Part shown: positions 14,054 through 16,145 of the stretch, one piece after another | Layout of the letters: every line of letters begins with the position of its first letter | Position numbering within the stretch: the first letter of the stretch is position 1 | Origin: Kiritimatiellia bacterium | GTDB taxonomy: Bacteria; Verrucomicrobiota; Kiritimatiellia; RFP12; UBA3636 | DNA length: 16,145 nt | Reading direction: 5' to 3' | Assembly (NCBI GenBank): GCA_016295275.1 | Contig: JAEDLN010000026.1 | Coordinates: 1 to 16,145, forward strand | Position numbers and translations under genes: made by a program | The notes under the pieces: generated by a model | The model's database searches: none | Told to the model about the DNA's origin: nothing | The model's input: the letters and a program-made list of their open reading frames with translations, nothing else

Positions 14054-15412
14054 CTAGCGTGGTTCTATATCCTCAATGCTTCGTATGGCTTGAAATGACA
14101 CCACGTCATTTTTCATGGTTGGTTTCGGCAGAGATTCGTTTGTGACCTGGATCCGATCGAGAAATTGTTCGATTTTTCTTGCCCGCCCAAGTCCCCGCAC
14201 CATTCCCAGAGTAAATCCATTCTCCAGGTATATGTTTGCGCTGGACCATCTTTTTTTGACAAGAATCCTTCCTTCCCACCCCCACGCAAGAAAGCCGGGA
14301 GTGGCATCCTGTTCTAATTTCCAATGAAGACCGTCCCACGCAACGAGGATGCCGAGACGAGCTCCATCCCCCCCATTAAAAATACCAAGGACGGCATCGG
14401 GAGAAACGGTATCGGAATAGGATAACAGCGCACACGAAATCCAGTCCGAACGCTGATTCTTACAATCGCCGATTACAAAGCGAGACTCCATAATAGGATT
14501 TTTCAACAAGGATTGCTTTACCTCGTCTCTCCATTTTGCGTGCAAAGCGGCCAATTTCAGCCATTTCCGCTTCTCCCTTCCAAGGTCCCTCCGTTCTTTT
14601 TCGATCCATTTTTCGTGCAAAGCGGACAATTTCAGCCATTTCCGCTTCTCCTTTTCAAGGTCCCTCCGTTCTTTCTCGATCTGCGCCATCGCTTCCCTGT
14701 GAAAAAGCCCAATCTGTTCAATGCGCTTCACATCGGGTTTACTGAACTCTTCCATTCCCCCATCCGCACAATCGGCAAAGTTCTGGCGAAGGATTGATGC
14801 AAGTTTTCCAAGGACATGGGCTTGATTCCTACCAAGCGCGTCAACCCCCATTCCGTCAGTCCTAGCATCTTCACAGACCTTACAGATTGCAACCAATTCA
14901 TCGGCATCCTCAATTCCGGTTCGAAGAGCCCTCACCAATTGATCCACGCGAAGATGGGAAGCCTGAAGCGAGGTCTGCGTATCTAAAAGACTTTGTTTTG
15001 TCGTCTCCAATTCACCGGAAAGACAATCAATTCTTTTGGCAAGCTTGACCGGGACAAGTTCTCCATTTTCAACAACTTTTCTCCACGCTTCATACCGGAA
15101 GCGCAGTTCCGCAAACCAAGATCGTTTCTTCGAAACAGGCGCATCTGGCGGCAACGATGCCCCCACCTCCAAATGGAGCCATGGGTCGGACAGACAAAGT
15201 TGACGAAAGGTCAGACGTTTGTTGTTGGCTTCAAAAAGATCATCCGGTGAAATGCGTCCTTCACGCCAACTGCGAGCGAGCGCATCAGCGGAATAATAGC
15301 CATTCATTTCGACCCAAAAGAAACGAACGTTTGGACCGGATTCGCACATGGAAAGGGGGTCGCAGCCGTTTATCGCCTGCACCTGATTCTTTGGAAGACT
15401 ATCGGATGCCAT
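14054..15412 (-). CDS. GYF-like/coiled-coil protein of unknown function paired with a protease
   Basis: The 452-residue protein is not one I recognise as a whole. Residues about 29-80 (VRFFWVEMNGYYSADALARS, then WREGRISPDDLF) resemble the GYF_2/DUF4339 fold, a small peptide- or partner-binding domain. Residues about 120-165 and 228-300 are helical and heptad-like. The second stretch contains two in-frame copies of a 25-residue unit, IEKERRDLEKEKRKWLKL plus SALHEKW and its near copy. The C-terminal part (about 305-452) is Trp/Gly-rich and probably beta (ILVAWDGLHWKLEQD), without a match I can name. There is no signal peptide or membrane segment, so it is probably cytoplasmic. The ATG at 15412 lies 14 bases inside the end of the protease gene with only a weak GGA upstream, so it is probably translated by coupling. 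An open extension to 15529 lies wholly within the protease gene and was rejected. Base composition is lower than in the left part of the window. Confidence 0.7.
   Translation of the reverse strand: MASDSLPKNQVQAINGCDPLSMCESGPNVRFFWVEMNGYYSADALARSWREGRISPDDLFEANNKRLTFRQLCLSDPWLHLEVGASLPPDAPVSKKRSWFAELRFRYEAWRKVVENGELVPVKLAKRIDCLSGELETTKQSLLDTQTSLQASHLRVDQLVRALRTGIEDADELVAICKVCEDARTDGMGVDALGRNQAHVLGKLASILRQNFADCADGGMEEFSKPDVKRIEQIGLFHREAMAQIEKERRDLEKEKRKWLKLSALHEKWIEKERRDLGREKRKWLKLAALHAKWRDEVKQSLLKNPIMESRFVIGDCKNQRSDWISCALLSYSDTVSPDAVLGIFNGGDGARLGILVAWDGLHWKLEQDATPGFLAWGWEGRILVKKRWSSANIYLENGFTLGMVRGLGRARKIEQFLDRIQVTNESLPKPTMKNDVVSFQAIRSIEDIEPR
14531..14680 (-). repeat. 75-bp tandem duplication inside the coiled-coil gene
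   Basis: Unit 14531-14605 and unit 14606-14680 are adjacent, exactly 75 bases each, and differ at 5 positions by hand alignment. The length is a multiple of three, so the duplication adds 25 residues to the coiled coil without breaking the frame. The high identity points to a recent event. Confidence 0.9.
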
Positions 15413-15956
15413 TTGAATCCAAAAATTTCTTGAGCATACGGAGCGTGACAAGGCAGGATCGGTGAGATTCCTCATCGATTTCGTTGTTCTTTGCGCGATC
15501 CCAAGTTCCAGCGAAAACAACGCCAACAACTTTCCCCTGCTCGTTCACGACCGGACTGCCGCTATTGCCGTGAAAAGCCTTTAGATCAGAGAAAACCGTT
15601 TCCGCCCCCGAGTCGTATCCATTAAGTACGCCAGACGCAATTGTCGGTTCATATCCTCCGTTCGGAAGCGTTTCAGCATTGAGCGCAGGAACGGAAAAGC
15701 CGACACACGAAACTGCTTGGTTCGGAGAAACCGATTCCGCCAATGCCAGCCCAGTCATTTCAACCTGATCGCGAATTTCAATTAATGCCAAATCGGATTC
15801 CTTGTCGATATTCTTCACTCTTCCCCGCAACGGCTTTGTTGATCGTGAAGCATAAAGCGTTACGCGGCCATTGGCGTCTTCGACGACATGACGATTTGTA
15901 ACGAGATGCCGCTTTGAAACTGAAAAAGCCGTTCCGGTTCCGGTTGGCGTGACCAC
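15399..15956 (-). CDS. Trypsin-like serine protease (5' end uncertain)
   Basis: This is a chymotrypsin-fold protease of the trypsin_2 kind, and the complete catalytic triad is visible. Numbered from the GTG at 15956, it is His23 in LVTNRHVVED, Asp55 in KESDLALIE and Ser132 in HGNSGSPVVN. The oxyanion segment and the following GKVVGVVFAG strand fit. It is cytoplasmic as far as can be seen, because no signal peptide is visible. GTG at 15956 is the only ATG/GTG/TTG codon in frame, but sequence typical of the fold's first strand (KGIVPSVYLV) lies just before it, and coding character continues 62 codons upstream to an in-frame TAG at 16143-16145. The true N-terminus is therefore longer, or the gene is disrupted near the window edge. 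The stop overlaps the start of the coiled-coil gene by 14 bases, so the two are surely co-transcribed. Possible role: regulated cleavage of a partner in a stress or conflict response (inference). Confidence 0.8.
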   Translation of the reverse strand: MVTPTGTGTAFSVSKRHLVTNRHVVEDANGRVTLYASRSTKPLRGRVKNIDKESDLALIEIRDQVEMTGLALAESVSPNQAVSCVGFSVPALNAETLPNGGYEPTIASGVLNGYDSGAETVFSDLKAFHGNSGSPVVNEQGKVVGVVFAGTWDRAKNNEIDEESHRSCLVTLRMLKKFLDSNGIR

Positions 15957-16145
15957 TAGATAAACAGACGGAACAATGCCTTTTCCAACATCTTGCAGTT
16001 GTCGCGCTTCCGAAGAAGGAATAGAATCGGACGTATCTCCCGAAGAAACGCCAAAAATCCTTGTTCCCTTAACTTCCCGCTCCCCCTTTCCATCGACTAA
16101 AATCTTTGCCGTGATTTCGACTTTCGCATTACCCGCGACATCCTA
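15957..16145 (-). other. Probable 5' coding part of the protease without a normal start codon
   Basis: On the minus strand the protease frame stays open for 62 codons, with sensible protein sequence (AKVEITAKILVDGKGEREVK, then GTRIFGVSSGD). The other two minus frames are closed here by stops at 16129-16131 and 16097-16099. There is no ATG, GTG or TTG in this part; it begins directly after an in-frame TAG at the window edge. Explanations are a rare start codon (for example one of the ATT codons), a disrupted longer gene, or a sequence error at a contig end. Confidence 0.5.

Overview
The window reads as a GC-rich bacterial chromosome segment. It most likely comes from the PVC superphylum, in the neighbourhood of Kiritimatiellota/Lentisphaerota. 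This is an inference from the gene types: a large secreted protein with YTWTGA...GNW modules and a glycine-rich GSGGRVKISL stretch, a mix of strong Shine-Dalgarno and pyrimidine-rich SD-less leaders, and GC-rich palindromic intergenic repeats. No rRNA, tRNA, CRISPR array, insertion sequence or integrase was recognised.

Layout. Positions 1-2536 (minus) hold most of a very large secreted, probably beta-rich surface protein that runs off the left edge. A divergent intergenic region of about 460 bases leads into a plus-strand row of housekeeping and envelope genes: a MATE exporter (2994-4397), an RlmI-like SAM-dependent methyltransferase (4570-5427), a UDP-glucuronate 4-epimerase-like sugar epimerase (5453-6415), the tRNA 2'-O-methyltransferase TrmJ (6453-7238) and, coupled by an ATGA overlap, an unusual double-domain glycosyltransferase with C-terminal membrane segments (7235-9091). 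Facing it, and overlapping it tail to tail by 9 bases, is a minus-strand two-gene operon. It encodes an 869-residue polytopic membrane protein (10819-13428) followed, again with an ATGA overlap, by a YejA-like periplasmic oligopeptide-binding protein (9083-10822).

Positions 13458-14053 are a non-coding, extremely GC-rich stretch with at least five perfect short hairpins in about 150 bases and degenerate direct repeats. It looks like a REP/BIME-type cluster. To its right the base composition falls (hand count 29/60 G+C at 14101-14160 against 43/60 at 8641-8700). This lower-GC block carries a minus-strand pair with overlapping reading frames: a trypsin-like serine protease (15399-15956, with apparent coding continuing to about 16142) and a 452-residue protein with a GYF-like N-terminus, a coiled coil containing a perfectly in-frame 25-residue tandem duplication, and an unrecognised C-terminal domain (14054-15412). 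I could not match this pair to a named system.

How the genes work together. The epimerase, the double glycosyltransferase, the polytopic membrane protein and the secreted protein fit cell-surface polysaccharide or envelope work. The two RNA methyltransferases look like ordinary housekeeping neighbours. The protease/coiled-coil pair is the strongest candidate in the window for an uncharacterised accessory system.
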